Origin: Dicyema japonicum
Taxonomy: Eukaryota > Dicyemida > Rhombozoa > Dicyemidae
Assembly (NCBI GenBank): GCA_011109175.1
Contig: RDEW01000005.1
Span: 386,043-450,042 of the forward strand
Direction of reading: 5' to 3'
DNA: 64,000 nucleotides
Under the pieces are notes generated by a model, which was given only the letters and a program-made list of their open reading frames with translations, did not search any database and was not told the DNA's origin. Shown here piece by piece: positions 1 to 12,389 of the stretch (the stretch's first letter is position 1; each line of letters opens with the position of its first letter). The position numbers and the translations under genes were made by a program.

Positions 1-1735
1 TAGGAGATCATATTTGTGCTACTTCTCACCTCAACATGTTTGATACGATCCTGAGAAGTAATCTTACATTATGGTTATTTAGTTTTGACTTGTTGTTACC
101 AAAATGTCAAGTTTGTTGACCTTGGTTTAAGTCATTATCGACACAAGTCGTATTTCCGAGTCGATATTATTGACTAACCAAGTGCCTCTTCCTCCTTTTT
201 TAACTCCGTACATTCTGCAGAGATGCAAATGTACACTGCCTCCGGACATAATCAAAATTTTCGCCTCAAGTATTTATTTTGCCAACAATGGCATGAGACG
301 GCAGGACGTGTCAAAGCTTGTAGCGATTTCCAATTTATCTTCAACCAGGCCTTTCGCAAGATTAACATACTGAAAGTTGTGTCGGCCACTCATTTGGCCA
401 AAGCAAAAAAAGGCCTAACCATTATAAACAATTCATCAAACCACAATTAGCCATGCATTTCTTTGTTGGTTAACCTCTTGCTCCCTTTTTTTCTATCGAA
501 AAAAATACAAAAAGTCTAAATATCGCTCTCAGAACAATTACTAGATGTCTCAGATGATCATCTACAGTGGGAATCGAAGATCCTTCCAATTGGAGAAAAT
601 TTGATAATGAGAACTCTACAGTTCCTCTCCAAAGCATATAGCCTTAAATTCAAATCAATGCATTTTAATGTCTGTAATTTTTTGGGCCATTTTTTGAGAT
701 TAAATTAATAATTTTTTTAACTGTTAAATTTACAAAAGAAAATTAATTTATTTATTATTTAATATTTCACGATTTTTGACAACACCTCTTGGAAAGCAAT
801 GATTCGATGTCTGGATTATGTTCTTTTAAAGTTCCCAGCCTTAATAATGTAAATGTTCATCTGTCAGTCTTGATCTGAAAGAGGAATTATGTAATTTCAT
901 TGTTGAAAAAAATTGTAAGTACAGGCAAACGTTGCATAGATTCGTAGGGATAAATCATGTAGTTGAGGAAATCTATAAATGGAAAAAATTTATATAATAT
1001 GGAATTTCAACTTCATGTTTTTCTTTCAAGGGGGTCTCATTCTGAAGTTCTATCTCCATTTGAAATGCTTTAGTAACGACTTCAACTTTTATTGACATTG
1101 GAGTGGTAAAAATATTATTCGAATATTTCCTCACCTTCAATGGAAGCAGATCTAATAATTCTTTAATAACATCAAAGTATACTCCACGAATGAATACAGC
1201 ACAAAAAGAAATGTCTTTAATACACGTACTTTCATAAAGTGCAAGATAAAAATTTTCAAAATCTTTGTAGTATTTGAAAAGCTTGGAATAGCAATTGTGT
1301 GATAATTCACTGCTAGCAACAATATTTGGTGATAAGCTAAGATTTTTTTGAGAGACAAATTATTTCACTGACTTTTAAAAGACAGTCTTTAATAAAATTT
1401 CCTTCTGTAAATGGTTTTGACGAGACTTTGCCATCACTCCACTTACAACATAATTGTATCACATTCTCAGTCGAATTATTCATATTTTTGAAAAAATTTC
1501 ACTGATTTAATAAAACGATTTTAGTTTTTGTGTTTTTCGTATCGCAATCGTCCACAGACATTTTTCTAAAGACATTTTTCTTGAATAACAAAAAACAAAT
1601 TAAAAAGCATGACTGTCAAAACTATTTTAATTCAAAATAAATAACATAATCTAAAAAATTAATATAATTTTTTAAATAAACACAGGGAAACACAGAAACT
1701 GACCCGTTCTTCATACCTTCTCACCCCAATGACCG
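1..1735. other. AT-rich gene-less stretch
   Basis: I see no convincing gene. The short open frames at 170-450 have no recognisable domain. The only structure I can support is a repeat segment at about 571-645 that recurs at about 12014-12090. The rest is low-complexity A/T sequence. Confidence 0.5.
571..645. repeat. interspersed repeat fragment, copy 1
   Basis: This stretch shares an obvious block with 12014-12090: 'tccttccaattggaga', then 'gagaactctacagttcctctcc' in diverged form. The second copy lies next to LINE relics, so this is probably a scrap of a LINE, but no protein motif is visible here. Confidence 0.5.
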
Positions 1736-1738
1736 GAG

Positions 1739-2090
1739 TTGATTGAAACAGATAAACGGTTATGTTTTAAGAGAACCATCCGAAGACTCGATGATAATAA
1801 AATACTACACCTGTCCCCTCCTCCAATTAACCAATCAGAATTTTATCTTCCGAGGGACGTCCGGGTTAACTTAGCTCGTATACGATTTGGGCAGCACCAC
1901 TATCTACCAACGTACGATGTCCTCTCTCTATTTTGCAACCTCTACATGTTGACAACAAATTACTTGTTTGAATGTCATGAATTAGCACAACGTTAATCCA
2001 CAATGGCATGATTGACCGATCTATGTGAGCGACCGGCATTTGCTACGTCCTATTTAATAGTTGCTGGCCTCCTACAAGTTAATTGACTTC
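1739..2090 (+). mobile_element. LINE open reading frame, C-terminal relic
   Basis: The translation contains PPPINQSEFYLPR followed by LARIRFGQ, then a Cys/His stretch (CNLYMLTTNYLFECHE). This is the C-terminal pattern that follows the reverse transcriptase in jockey-like LINEs (INPSE..LPR..R..LAQLRSG, then C..C....TTxHLFxC). A stop lies in the Cys/His region and the frame continues afterwards as LTDLCERPAF...SYL. A related piece occurs at 12138-12320 and an inverted one at 14690-14750. No catalytic domain remains. Confidence 0.65.
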
Positions 2091-2828
2091 AACTCGAGCA
2101 GCCAATCTCTGACTCCAACTCTGTCCTCTTAAACATATCCAGCCTGCTAAAGTCCGAGAAAATACCACTGAACTTCCCGGACGTTCCCATCCATTAGCTT
2201 GCATCAACCGCTTTCCGAAGAGAAAACTATTATCTCCATTATAAGGTACTCTCTCGAGAAAGAGAAGTAAAAGAAAAATTTACATCCTCAAATGACTGAA
2301 TATATTTCCTACGCTTGCAGTGGTAGAAACACCTTGACAATTACAGTCCAATCCAAGTGCAATTAGTGGGAAGAGAAATAAGGAAATTCAATCCATTGTC
2401 TCCAAAGACGAGGTATCTTTGTCAACAGTGCGGACAATAGCCTCAGCCGCCACAACCCTCACGGACCTTAGGATCCTCAAATGAATACGTCTTTGTGCAT
2501 ATAACCTCGACGCAAAAAGTAGAATTTTTTCAGACGTGACGTAATCGATGGACGATCCAAAAACAGGGACAGACATAATCAAGGATTTAGTAAATCCAGA
2601 AAGGAAATCTAATTTTTGGGTCTTAGACAGTCGGGGAAAATTTAAGAAGACAAAAGTTTCAAATATTTTCTTGACAACCCGACACATTACTTGTGGAAGA
2701 ACATGGAACAATCAAAACAATGGATCCAAAACTTTCGTCTGTTCTCCGGGAATTCTCCTAATGATTACTCATGGAATATCTTTCCTAATGATGAAGTCAT
2801 CCATAAGTGGCATCGCCCTCAGGTTAAC

Positions 2829-3509
2829 TAATTTATTATATTTATTTAACCCAAGACCATGGTAAAACCAAACTAATTATCACGTGATCCCGATGCATTC
2901 AACAGAGACTTCATCTTCCTTCGTGCCCGCGCATGAACGTACAGGACAGCTACCTGAATTTTCAGGGCCACCTTCACGTAAGAGATGTAAGTCTGGTTCA
3001 GGGCCACCTTCACGTAAGAGATGTAATCTGGAGTCTCGTCTCACAAGGGCCTCCTGAGATGTAAGTCTGGTTTGATGATCTTCACAAATCCAACTCTTCG
3101 TTACTCTGTAAGCCTCATATCACCTCATATTTGTCCAAGATATGGACGTTCCTCAAGAGGCGCATGCATATGAGAAACATGGCTCGATGTACTGTTTGTA
3201 CAGTTTCATCAAGACTGGGTGAGTAACACTTTTCCACATTCCCGATAAACTTTTCAATTCGTTCCGTTTTTTCGCGCATTTCAATAAAATGTTTTCTACG
3301 TGTGGTGTCAAACAGAAATGCATATCAATTGTCACACCCAAGATCCTTTGACATCTGTTGAAAGGGATGCCGACCTTGTTTAACTTCAAGGTGACTGTCT
3401 TCCTTCCCAATCTTTTGTCAGAGGTAAATAGTGACGTACACGATTTCATTCGAATCCTATTTTCAAGGCATTGTAGAAAAAAATCACGATTGTCGTAAAT
3501 TTCTTCCAC
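2829..3509 (-). mobile_element. LINE relic, C-terminal part and 3' end, copy A
   Basis: Read on the minus strand, 3509-3153 encodes the segment after a reverse transcriptase, with LGVTIDMHFCLTPHVENIL, the usual 'LGV..D..L.F..HV' block of jockey/CR1-type LINEs, then IEPCFSYACAS. Downstream of it comes a non-coding 3' end reaching 2829, marked by 'ccaagaccatggtaaaacc'. A second copy in the same orientation is at 39186-39835. This copy has a private tandem duplication of about 36 bases at 2961-3032. Probably dead: only the end of the protein remains. Confidence 0.7.
2961..3032. repeat. 36-base tandem duplication
   Basis: The unit beginning 'ttcagggccaccttcacg' occurs twice in a row, at about 2961-2996 and 2997-3032. 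The related LINE copy near 39330 has the unit only once, so the duplication arose after the two copies separated. Confidence 0.75.
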
Positions 3510-3529
3510 TTTATATTAATACAAAAGTC

Positions 3530-4420
3530 ATGAATAGTTAGGTTTTTTCTTTAGGTTTTCAAAATTAGGGCTATTAGAAAGTGGATTTGGTCGCCTCAAG
3601 CAGACGTTCTCTCTTAGATTCCCTCCTTGTATTAATTAGCTGTAACTACTTCCTGGGGTTGATAAATAAAGAGACTCAGGAGAACCCCAGTGCCTAGTCA
3701 GCATCTAAAAAGTATTCTTCTCTTCCCTAGTCAAGTGAAAGGGTTCTCATGTGGGAATTAGATAAAACTTATTTCATGTAGCTCATTAACAATCATGGCG
3801 AGGGTTCCATCTGTAAAGCGATTAGTGTATTTTCACAAAATAAAAACATCAATATTCAGACCAGTTCACTTATTGGGTATATTTATATAAGTATTGGACG
3901 TTGATTTGTCCTCTCTGTTTCCTTGACGTTACAAGACCATCTCTTCTCCTTTTTTTAGTTTGCTTTAATTTTTCTTTTCTCTGATTGTATTTATTTCTGG
4001 AATATTCCATTTATCCAACATTTTATTTCACTTGAAGGGACAGGAGTCAACTATTATTGTTAAAAGCACTTTCACAAAACCAGAAAACGTTATATTAACT
4101 AAGGTCCCGTTTGTACCACAAGGGGCAACATGAATTTAAATAAATGTTATTTATTTAGAACCATGGGAAAACCGAGAAAGAAAAACAGAAAATGGTTAAA
4201 GAGTTAGGTAATTCCAGTTACCGTAATCAACTGCGTCATCTAACGTCTATTGTCTTCAGTTGTTACTACTACTGTACGAGGGAGCCTTTTCTCAGTCCTG
4301 CTAACGAATCCATTGGGGAAGGGAATTTTTGTAGCAGTCGGTTTTCTTTTGGCTTGGATTAGTGTTATAAATTAAATTAGTTTATTTAAAGACACTTTAA
4401 CCAACAATAAAAAGTTAATA
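3530..4420. other. gene-less stretch with LINE 3'-end scraps
   Basis: No gene seen. About 4045-4095 (minus) resembles the 'gtgaaagtgc...taataat' 3' tail of the LINE family at 15979-16662. About 4130-4230 resembles the 3' end of the LINE family seen at 2829 and 39186. Confidence 0.4.
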
Positions 4421-4428
4421 TTTAATAA

Positions 4429-4900
4429 TCAACAACCTTCCTCGTCTGCCTGTTCACCAGTCTTTTCAGACAGGTTCGAATCTTGTTGGTGAAACAACTC
4501 CGAGAGCTCCTTGTCCAATTGAGCCCTCTGCCCATATGGTATCTCCGGGCTCTGCTTCCTATACTCCAGTGTCAGGCTCTCTAGGTTCCGCTTCAATACA
4601 GTGGACTGTAGATAGGCCTGGAGTTTCCTATCTACCCCTAACTGCTTCAGATAACTCTTGTGGTATTTTGTTGCAATTCCTTCCCACATCATTACTATAG
4701 GAATAATGAGGACCTTGCAACCAAGCATCTGCCACATCTCGTTTGCAAGCAAGCCATACTTCTTTTTTTCTCCATCTCCACAGTCTGCAAACGATCATGA
4801 GACGTAATGCCAATTTCTATGATAAGGACTTGGCCAGATTCGTGTACCACAATGTCCGGTTTATTGTGCTTGACTAGCACCGAGGTACGGATAGCACTGT
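4429..4900 (-). mobile_element. restriction-like-endonuclease LINE, C-terminal relic
   Basis: On the minus strand the joined frames read KPDIVVHESGQVLIIEIGIT, then DRLQTVEMEKK, then IPIVMMWEGI and VLKRNLESL. This is colinear with the C-terminus of the longer element at 36690-37070 (KPDIFVYDKTKKE.TLIEVGIT, IIPVVLTWDG, VLKRTLESM). The PD...E pattern fits a PD-(D/E)XK endonuclease fold as in R2-type LINEs. The frame changes near 4690-4800, so the copy is broken. Another scrap of the same end is split by the SINE at 41328. Confidence 0.65.
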
Positions 4901-4904
4901 CTCC

Positions 4905-6000
4905 TTAATTTAAGATCCATGTAAAGAAACTTATGAACAAAAAATTGAAAGTTTCAACAAGTTTAGGCTGTTGACTAGTTAACAACGTTATAATTGTTTG
5001 AAGGTTTTAGTGCTGACGTACCTTATTGTATGGTATCTAAATAGCTTCATGACAGGCAAAGGCCCTCGTCTTTGTACAGAGACTAGGTGACGGACAGACA
5101 AAGGGACAGCAAAAACCCATAGATATTTAAAAAAAAGTTCCAGGTGAACGTGAGATCATGTTTTAATCCAGTCCGCTTAATTTTGAAAAAAAAACTTATA
5201 AATCATACAGAAATTTGGCTTTCCATTGGTCTTGTATTCTCGAATTATTTGTGGATTCTCGAATAACGTGATCTTTGTGTTTTTGGAATCCAAGCCTATA
5301 GTGTCTTGACTGGAATGGTAGGCGGTAGTCTCGAAAATGAAAATTTAATGTCAAATGTTTTTAGATTATTTATTAGCAATCATAACTAATGTTAGTATTG
5401 TTAATTTTCTAAATTTCGTGAGATAACATTTCTTGTCTTTTTCCAGCAATCTTTAGGTTGTAGAAGTAGTCATTCGAAATGTTTCGTTTGCCAGAAAAAT
5501 AAAATTAAAATTAACTGTATGAAAGATCATGGCATTTGTCAAATATGCCGATAACTTCCTCAACGTTGATTACCTTCAATTTAAGTGTATCTACAAGATC
5601 AATGTTATGAAGTATGCAATGTAGTATTGAAATTGCATCAAGACATTCCAATTGGCTGAATTCCGCAATGAATGCAAAACATATTATTGTTACTACAAAA
5701 TAATATTTATATAATATACCAAATAGTAAATGCTGCATCGTTTCTCCAATCATTCCACATATTTATTAGTCCATCGTCTTGATTTAGTGACAGTAAACTA
5801 CTATTTATATTATTATTTTCTTTTATATTTATTTTTAGCAACTACCAATTAATAGTCAATTAATAAATCTTTTAAGGTCAAGCAAATAACATTAAATATA
5901 ACCAAAAATTAAAATTTACAAAATGTTTATAACAGGTTTTTTTAGAAATTTAAATTTTAGGTTTGAAATTTTTTAAAGCTTAAAATCAAATTTCTGAAAA
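4905..6000. other. gene-less stretch
   Basis: No gene assigned. At about 5441-5560 on the plus strand one frame reads as a Cys-rich stretch containing KCFVCQKNKI and GICQICR. It could be a zinc-binding scrap of a transposable element, but I do not recognise a family. Confidence 0.3.
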
Positions 6001-6039
6001 GTTCGTGCTAAATTAAGAGAAACATTTTACGCTATCAAA

Positions 6040-6175
6040 GTTTTACGGTCGGACAACGGACTGGAATTCAAAAATGGAACAGCTCTGCAGAGAATTTAAT
6101 ATTCAACAATGCATGGTGGATAAATCATCCTCAATCACAAGCAATTGTGAAAAGATTTAATCAGAGAAAGAATAA
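6040..6175 (+). mobile_element. retroviral-type integrase core scrap
   Basis: Three adjoining frames give VLRSDNGLEFKN, then LCREFNIQQCM, then NHPQSQAIVKRFNQRK. This is the order of an rve-type integrase: an SDNG.EF block with the second catalytic Asp, then an H.P.SQG..ERFN block with the position of the catalytic Glu, here changed to Lys (IVKRFN). Two frame breaks and the missing Glu show it is dead. An LTR element or a Ginger/KRBA2-like element could be the source. Confidence 0.6.
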
Positions 6176-7006
6176 CCACGCAGGCTACTACTGTATATCC
6201 CCCAGTTGGTTGTTTCTTTATTTCAGTATATCCCTTCACTAGTGGTCCAATGAAACTTCTCTGAGTAATATTCTGTTCAAATAGGAGGTCATATTTATTT
6301 TTTAAGATTAAAGACATTTATGATAATGAAAAGAATTTACTTAGAAAGTCTGAAAAGAAAATAGGTAGTTCCTAATGTAACAGATTCAATACCATTGGTC
6401 ACCTCCCCCGACCGTTCCCGTTTGTATCGACATAAGCGAACCCTTTGATAGAACTCCATGATTGTATTTTAGATTGTACACAGTTTAATCTTTGACCTTG
6501 GAAAAGTTTTCCTTGTGACAAAAACCACAAAAATACAAATCATTTTCCTTCTCATCCTACGTGGACCGTGTCATCAGAAGGCCAGACGAATACTTAACGC
6601 TCTCCTTACTGTTTTTGGAATCAAAAACATTAAAACTTAAATTCAAACAATTCTCTGAACTACGATAGTTCCAGCTGTTATAACTGTGTCTTTTACTTAA
6701 TCTACGAAAACTTCAAAAAACTCAAAATGTGGGTTTACGAGCAGTTACCGGTTGTAACCTGCGTGCACCTGTAGATCGCTTACATTGAGAATCTTGTATT
6801 TTTCCAAATGTAAATCAATTGCACATGAAATTTACAATTCCTCAATAATTTAACTAATTCTGTTCATCTCTTCTTGGGCCAATATTCTTAATGTCTTGAC
6901 AGAAAATGTGACAAATAAATGATCCTCCGAAATACTTTGGTACTTTTTTTTCTTCTTATCCTCTGCTTAAATATTAAAACCAAAATTTACCAGAATTCTA
7001 ATTTAT

Positions 7007-7430
7007 TTGGTAACAGATTTATATAGAAGTTTATTTTTTGTTAATCGAAAATATCTTAGCTTTTCTAACAAAAAAAATCAACGATTTCTGCATTTTTTAC
7101 AGGATTTACAAAAGGCCTTCGACTCTGTCTCAAGCAAAATCCTAACCCGGAAATTGTTTGTTTTCCCCGTCAACCCCAATATAAAACTTTGGCTTGTTAA
7201 CTTCATAAATGGGAGAAGGACCCGGGTATACATGGATGGGACCAAATCAATTTCAAGATTACTACCCAATGGTGTCCCACAAGGTTCCCCTTTATCACCC
7301 GCCTTATTTAACTTATACATGTCCGATTCACCACAACCCGATAATAAAGACGATTTCATCCTATCATATGTTGATGACTTATTAATCGGATCCCGCGATC
7401 AAGATATCCCAAAAACTGAATAAAACTTTT
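7007..7430 (+). mobile_element. LINE reverse transcriptase relic
   Basis: One open frame carries core reverse transcriptase motifs in order: DLQKAFDSVS (motif with the first Asp), NGVPQGSPLSPALFNLYMSD, and YVDDLLIGSRD with the catalytic DD. It is about 138 residues and lacks both the thumb and the endonuclease. It is close in style to the fragment at 61126-61407 (NGVPQGSPLSPLLFN, TYADDIVIASRD), so a jockey/CR1-like LINE is likely. Confidence 0.8.
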
Positions 7431-7780
7431 TTGCAGACATTTCCGGGTTATTAAAAAAGGTTGAAGTCCAAATACTGGCTAAAAAGTCTGATCTCTAATA
7501 CTGAGTTCGTTGAATAAATTTTTGGGATGGCGATGTGTCTTGAAGTCCACTAAGATTATTTTATGTATGATTGTAGTTAATTGGTTTCACCATGTTCGAA
7601 AAATATCTGCTATTTGTTAAGAGAAAGATAAGGAAATCATCTGTCATGGATTTTTAAAGATAAGAAGAACGTAAAATCTATATTCGAATCTTCAAAAAAA
7701 GTTCAGTTTATCGAACTTTGGTTTTCTGTGGTTACATCGATTTCTTTGTATTGAGTTTATTTAAAAACTACATATATTCT

Positions 7781-8092
7781 GTTGTAGCGTAGTGTAACGA
7801 GTCCGGACAAAAGGATGATGTTCCAGTTCGAATTTCGCTGCTGTACATTCCGGTTGAAGGTTTCACGCATCAACAATGCTTTGGCGTAATCAGTGAAGAT
7901 CTCACTGCGAAACTGATCGTCTATAAAGAACCTACACCCTACAAAAAGAAAAAAGAAGTGAAGAGCATTCCTTGGTTCTGCCTGTACGATTAGTTATCAT
8001 AACTGCTCTGTTTAAAATAAAGTGTGTCCTGCCTGGGAGGAGCGATAGCTAATATGGTTCTTCGTAAAGTGCAATATTATTTTTGTTCAATG
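7781..8092 (+). mobile_element. tRNA-derived SINE, diverged copy
   Basis: Aligns by eye along its whole length with the better SINE at 41328-41656: the start 'tagcgtagtgtaacgag' (decayed A box), 'agttcgaatttcgctgctg' (B box), the middle 'gtgaagatctcactgcg', the A-rich stretch before 'gaagtgaagagcattccttgg', and the end 'aataaagtgtgtcctgcc'. The A box is degraded, so it is unlikely to be transcribed. Confidence 0.75.
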
Positions 8093-8144
8093 TTATATTT
8101 TAATGGTTAGAGACAAGAAACACAATTTTACAACATATATTTAT

Positions 8145-8700
8145 GTATGGGAATTATTAAAACATTTAAAGTCTACTATAATAGACGCAAATTGGAGTAT
8201 CTTTGTGGATTATTAGAAAAAGAAAACATGTAAGTTTATGAATCATATAAAAGTTTGAACCTTAAAGACACTGTTCTATTTATATAAATGGACTGGGAAG
8301 ATGTATCCCTTAAAACAATCAAAAATTGTTTTCAAATACTAAAAAAATCAGGTACTAGCACACCTTCAGTAAATGTGAACATAAGAGATATTATCTAATA
8401 CGGATATTTACGATCCGATTAAAATCAAAGAACTTCTATAAATTATTCTGAAAAAATGCAATAGATTAAGATGAAATAACATCATTAATAGATGATAATG
8501 AGATACTCATCCATGAAGAAACTACTTAATTGAAATCCCTAAACAAGAATGAAATAGCATCAAAGTTAAGCGAAATTAAGAATTTTCTTGAGGACGTTGA
8601 AAACTAAGAGGATGTCGTCCTTATTACATCTATTGGAAGATTTAACACAAATATCAAAAAAGAACCAAATGGGAATTGAATTTTATTTCGATAGAAATTT
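8145..8700 (+). mobile_element. Tigger/pogo-like transposase, C-terminal relic
   Basis: The plus strand reads GIIKTFKVYYNRRKL, then after a gap MDWEDVSLKTIKNCFQ. These match the end of Tigger-type DDE transposases (QGIIR.FK..YR and W..V...TI.NCF..AG). Stops split the frame and no DDE residues before the block are visible. It lies directly behind the SINE copy. A distinct pogo-like element with clear ends is at 59152-60598. Confidence 0.6.
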
Positions 8701-9160
8701 AATACTTCATTTTTTTTAATTTTTTTCGTAAACCTCGGTCTCAGAAACCAAAAATTCCTTAGGGCTCTTGATTCTCATTCTAATATGACGCCATAAATAT
8801 TGAAAGTTTTAATTGACTTTTATTCACGATTAATCAATTAATATGGATTAGTCTGGTTTAACTGTGCCTCTCTTATGTATGAAAAAGTTAATCAACTAGA
8901 GGAGCTACTGCGTTTCATAGACGTCATTGGTTGTGAGTGTAGCAAGTGGTATAAGTTAGAAGTCACTGTCTTATCTCAAGAGACGGTCCCTGGCTACACT
9001 CAGTTTTACCAATAATTAAATTCTAGATTTTTCAATTTTTTATTTTCATTTAAAAACCCAAAAATCATCGCTAAGTTAGGGAACGAACACGCCCATCAGG
9101 TGATTCCAGCTTCAAAATAAAAAAATAAATCAATAAAATTAATTAAAAGTTAGATTAAAT
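8700..9160. other. spacer before the secreted-protein gene
   Basis: AT-rich. About 9040-9110 resembles the minus-strand LINE 3' end seen at 2829 and 39186 ('aaaaaccc...ttag...gtgattcc'). No promoter motif is recognisable. Confidence 0.35.
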
Positions 9161-10106
9161 ATGGATTACGCAATCAATTGCCTACTGATTACTTTATTTA
9201 AGACATATTTCGTCTGTTGTGTACAAAACAATTTTATGGATCTCAGTGGATACATAAACATCTTTAACGCTTTGGTAGTACCACAGGAATGCGATTTCAT
9301 AAATGATCTATGGACGTTGCTCGGTGAGGTGAACCGAAATATTAACGGAATAACAAATCTATATAATGCCCTCTCAATATGTGATTTAAATTCCCAATGC
9401 GTCCTAGCAACAAAGTTTTTACTTATTTTCTATTTCCAAGATACGAGGTCTCTTTACACGTGGTTTCCTGTAGGCTCTTCCGTTGGAATCACTTAAAGAA
9501 CGAGTCACAAATGAATTCCCATGAAAATTGCAAATACAATATGGACAATGCAGGTAAATACATATGTGTGAATCCAAACCATTACTATCTGAATGACAAA
9601 AGTACTAACTTTGTGTTCCTTTGTAGAAGTTGAGTCAATGATGTGGGCTCTGATTAACGTTTACTACAAAGACTGTCTTATTGTGAGAGATCATAGAATA
9701 TATGAGAATGTCTTCTCGATAAACAATAGCAACCTCCATTTGCTAGACTTATTCCCAAATCATATGACTAATGTGTTACACAATATGTTTGGTGATTTGG
9801 GAATTCAAATTTCTTGTACGTCACCACATATTAACATCACAAATAAGACCAACAGTGTCATCTTTGTTGTCTGTAGTAAAAATAGGGATTCATATAAATT
9901 GAATGAAAATCTTTATCCTGGTATTAGAAATTTATATTTTAGGACAAAGTTGTCAGATTTTGAACCAGGCCCAATTCACCACCAACGTAATCATTAACGG
10001 GGATAAAGAAAAATATGATAAAATTATGGAATATAAGGATGAGTGCTTTGTTTTCTTTTCTATTGGCGCTATGTTGGATATAAATAACTTGTTTTATTGT
10101 GACTAA
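9161..10106 (+). CDS. putative secreted or lumenal cysteine-containing protein, unknown family
   Basis: Joining four exons across GT-AG introns at 9415-9440 (26 b), 9602-9626 (25 b) and 9921-9942 (22 b) gives one uninterrupted frame of 290 codons from ATG 9161 to TAA 10104. The second intron contains a yeast-like 'tactaac' branch point. The N-terminus (MDYAINCLLITLFKTYFVCC) is hydrophobic and could be a signal peptide. The protein has many cysteines (CNSQC-like, SCTSPH, VVCSKN, SCQIL, ECFVF) and NxS/T sites such as NITN, consistent with export. I do not recognise the family. The fact that all three predicted introns restore the frame is strong evidence that this is a real expressed gene. It stands alone between mobile-element relics. 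Confidence 0.7.
9415..9440 (+). other. 26-base intron
   Basis: Starts GTTTTT and ends CCAAG. Its removal joins AA and A into a Lys codon and links the frame ending ..CVLAT to YEVSLHVVS. Confidence 0.7.
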
Positions 10107-10499
10107 TTTGTAGGAATAAGTCAATCTTAAATTGCGACTTTTGGGGAAGATTACTCTGACTAAGCCATTGCAATTAGTCTCAAATATATTGGGGCGAGTC
10201 CGACATGGGGAGGATGAAGTTTGTCTTAGCCAAAGTTTTTCTTCGATCACATAAACATTTTTTTACTTTCTTTATTTTGAGAATTTGTTTTTTCGATTTT
10301 TACAGAAAATTTTTTAGACACGCGTTATAAAGATGCCGAGAATCTTCGCTGTTCCTTTTGTGACTGTTCTTGATTAAATTAATGATTCGGGCGATTTTTC
10401 ACTTAAAATTTTGACTTTATGACAAATTTACCTACAAAAAAATTTTAAATAAAAAACTAATCAAAATCTTTGTTAAAATAGATATGGTTCAAAACGTTT

Positions 10500-11330
10500 T
10501 CAGGCTTAAAATTCGCTCTTTATATGAGAATTTTCGAAAAAAGGGACCTTGGATGAGACTATTATAAGGGGTGGTTGTTGTGCCGCAATTGAACCGTAAT
10601 TGGATTTTGCAACACGGCGTTCAAACACCCCACAAGGTACATGACGATATGGGTTGGACAGAGAAAAAATCGGAATGGTGAGATAGTCCCGATTTACAAT
10701 CAAATTGATTATATACTGTGTAAGCGCGAATTCAAGCGCATGCTCATGGACTCGCGATCTCATGGAGGCACTAAAGAAGTTGCAGAGAATATTGCTGATC
10801 AATTTGAATCGCTCTTCAGGAGTGACGACGAACACATACTAAATTTGTCGGACACCCAAATCTTTGACTAAGCCAATTACGGTGGCGGAGATACAAATGG
10901 CTCTGTAAAAACTGAACAACAATGAGAGTCCGGGCATTGACCGTATTAACGAGGAACTTCTGAAACGATCGCCGCCCTCACTGGTCTATCATCTATGCAG
11001 CATGCTAAACGACATTTATATGAAACACATGTCTTTCCACTAGGGAAGGGAATTCTGATACTTATACAAAAACTTGGGAATCTGGTTGGACCGGTAGAAA
11101 ATCTCAGGCCCATAATCCTTCTAACAACTCTACGGAAACTACTATCTCTGATTGTTCTGGAAATGATTTCTCCCTGGGCCAAAGTGGTTTTAGAAGAGAA
11201 AGATCCACGACGGATATCGTATGAACACATATATGCTCATACCAGGACCCCAATCCCAAATATGGGCTGTCTACCTTTCTTAGATTTGTCGTTGTGTTTC
11301 ATCGTTTGGAGATGATTTTTCACGAAATGT
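10500..11330 (+). mobile_element. LINE relic, endonuclease end to early reverse transcriptase
   Basis: The segment TIWVGQRKN...YNQIDYILC is the end of an APE-type endonuclease (the .QIDYI. block). It is followed by ESPGIDRINEELLK and NLRPIILLTTLRKLL, which are early reverse transcriptase motifs (PG.DGI..E.LK and .RPI.L). Several stops and frame changes separate them. The catalytic YxDD region is not visible before 11400. Confidence 0.7.
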
Positions 11331-11339
11331 TCAATATAG

Positions 11340-11990
11340 CTTCTCAAGTGATCATTTTCTAAATATTTTTCGGTAAATACCTGGTAGTAACAACTCCTGG
11401 GGGAAATCCAATATCTCAGAAGATTTCTTCTATGTTTATTTTTCGTTATAAAAATCTCTGTTTTCCATTAAAGGGCGTCAGAGTGATGGAGCAATGGACT
11501 TTTGGAAAGAATTTCCACTCAAAAATTCCGACTAAACTGAATTATAGATCACTGATTTGAAAGACTAATTTTCGAAGACAAACACAGGAAATCTCATCGT
11601 GAGTCCACTTTGATATGGAATAAGTTAACTAGTAGTCGAATTACGAGGAAATTCACAGATTATCGGAAGTACATGCGCTTGTTCCTGCACGTGACATCGA
11701 CGTGTGACGGATGTTGATGAAGGACCGATCGTTTTTTGATCGAGTCACGGACAAACATAGTGGATTTCCTTGTATTCACAGAACTAGGAGATTCTTTTTT
11801 ATCGACGATTCCGATAGGAAAGTGCCGAGGGTAGGATCTGTTCGATGCCGTATAAGGCGTAGAGTCTTTTTTGTAACGAGCTGATTTCGTCAAACGTCAA
11901 CACAGAGAATGTGAACCTCCAGGAAGTAAGCATATTCCAATTAAGAAAGATGGTCGGCAGGTAGTTATTTTATTTATCCACAGTCCCCTC
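11340..11990. other. gene-less stretch
   Basis: No open frame with a recognisable domain on either strand. Probably further decayed LINE sequence, because LINE pieces lie on both sides. Confidence 0.35.
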
Positions 11991-12013
11991 AACTAACTAA
12001 AATCCTTCCTAAG

Positions 12014-12320
12014 GGAATCAAATCCTTCCAATTGGAGACCATTTGGAATGAGAGCTCTGCAATTCCTCTCCCAAGACTACAGGCCATACCATCCCTGTCA
12101 CTCCCATTGCAAATCCCTAAACTAAATAAAAATTATTATGACAACCAGTGACTTGTCTCGAATGCTATCTTCCAGCACCAATAAAATGGGGTCGTTTGAA
12201 ACAGATACACTATTTTGTTTCTATGAGAACCCGTCATTTGAGCGACCGTCATTTGTTGGGTCCTACTTAACAGCCCGTGGTCTTCTACAAGTTAGTTACT
12301 CAACTAACTTAATTAACTAA
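12014..12320 (+). mobile_element. LINE 3' relic
   Basis: 12014-12090 repeats the block at 571-645. 12138-12320 encodes PSFERPSFVGSYLTARGLLQ, related to the tail of the relic at 1739-2090 and to the inverted scrap at 14690-14750. This is the end of a LINE protein after its Cys/His motif. Confidence 0.55.
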
Positions 12321-12389
12321 CTTGGTAAGCCTGGTACAAACAGTCAAAACTAATTATCCAAGGAAGGAACCTAAGGGAAAACTGCTTGT

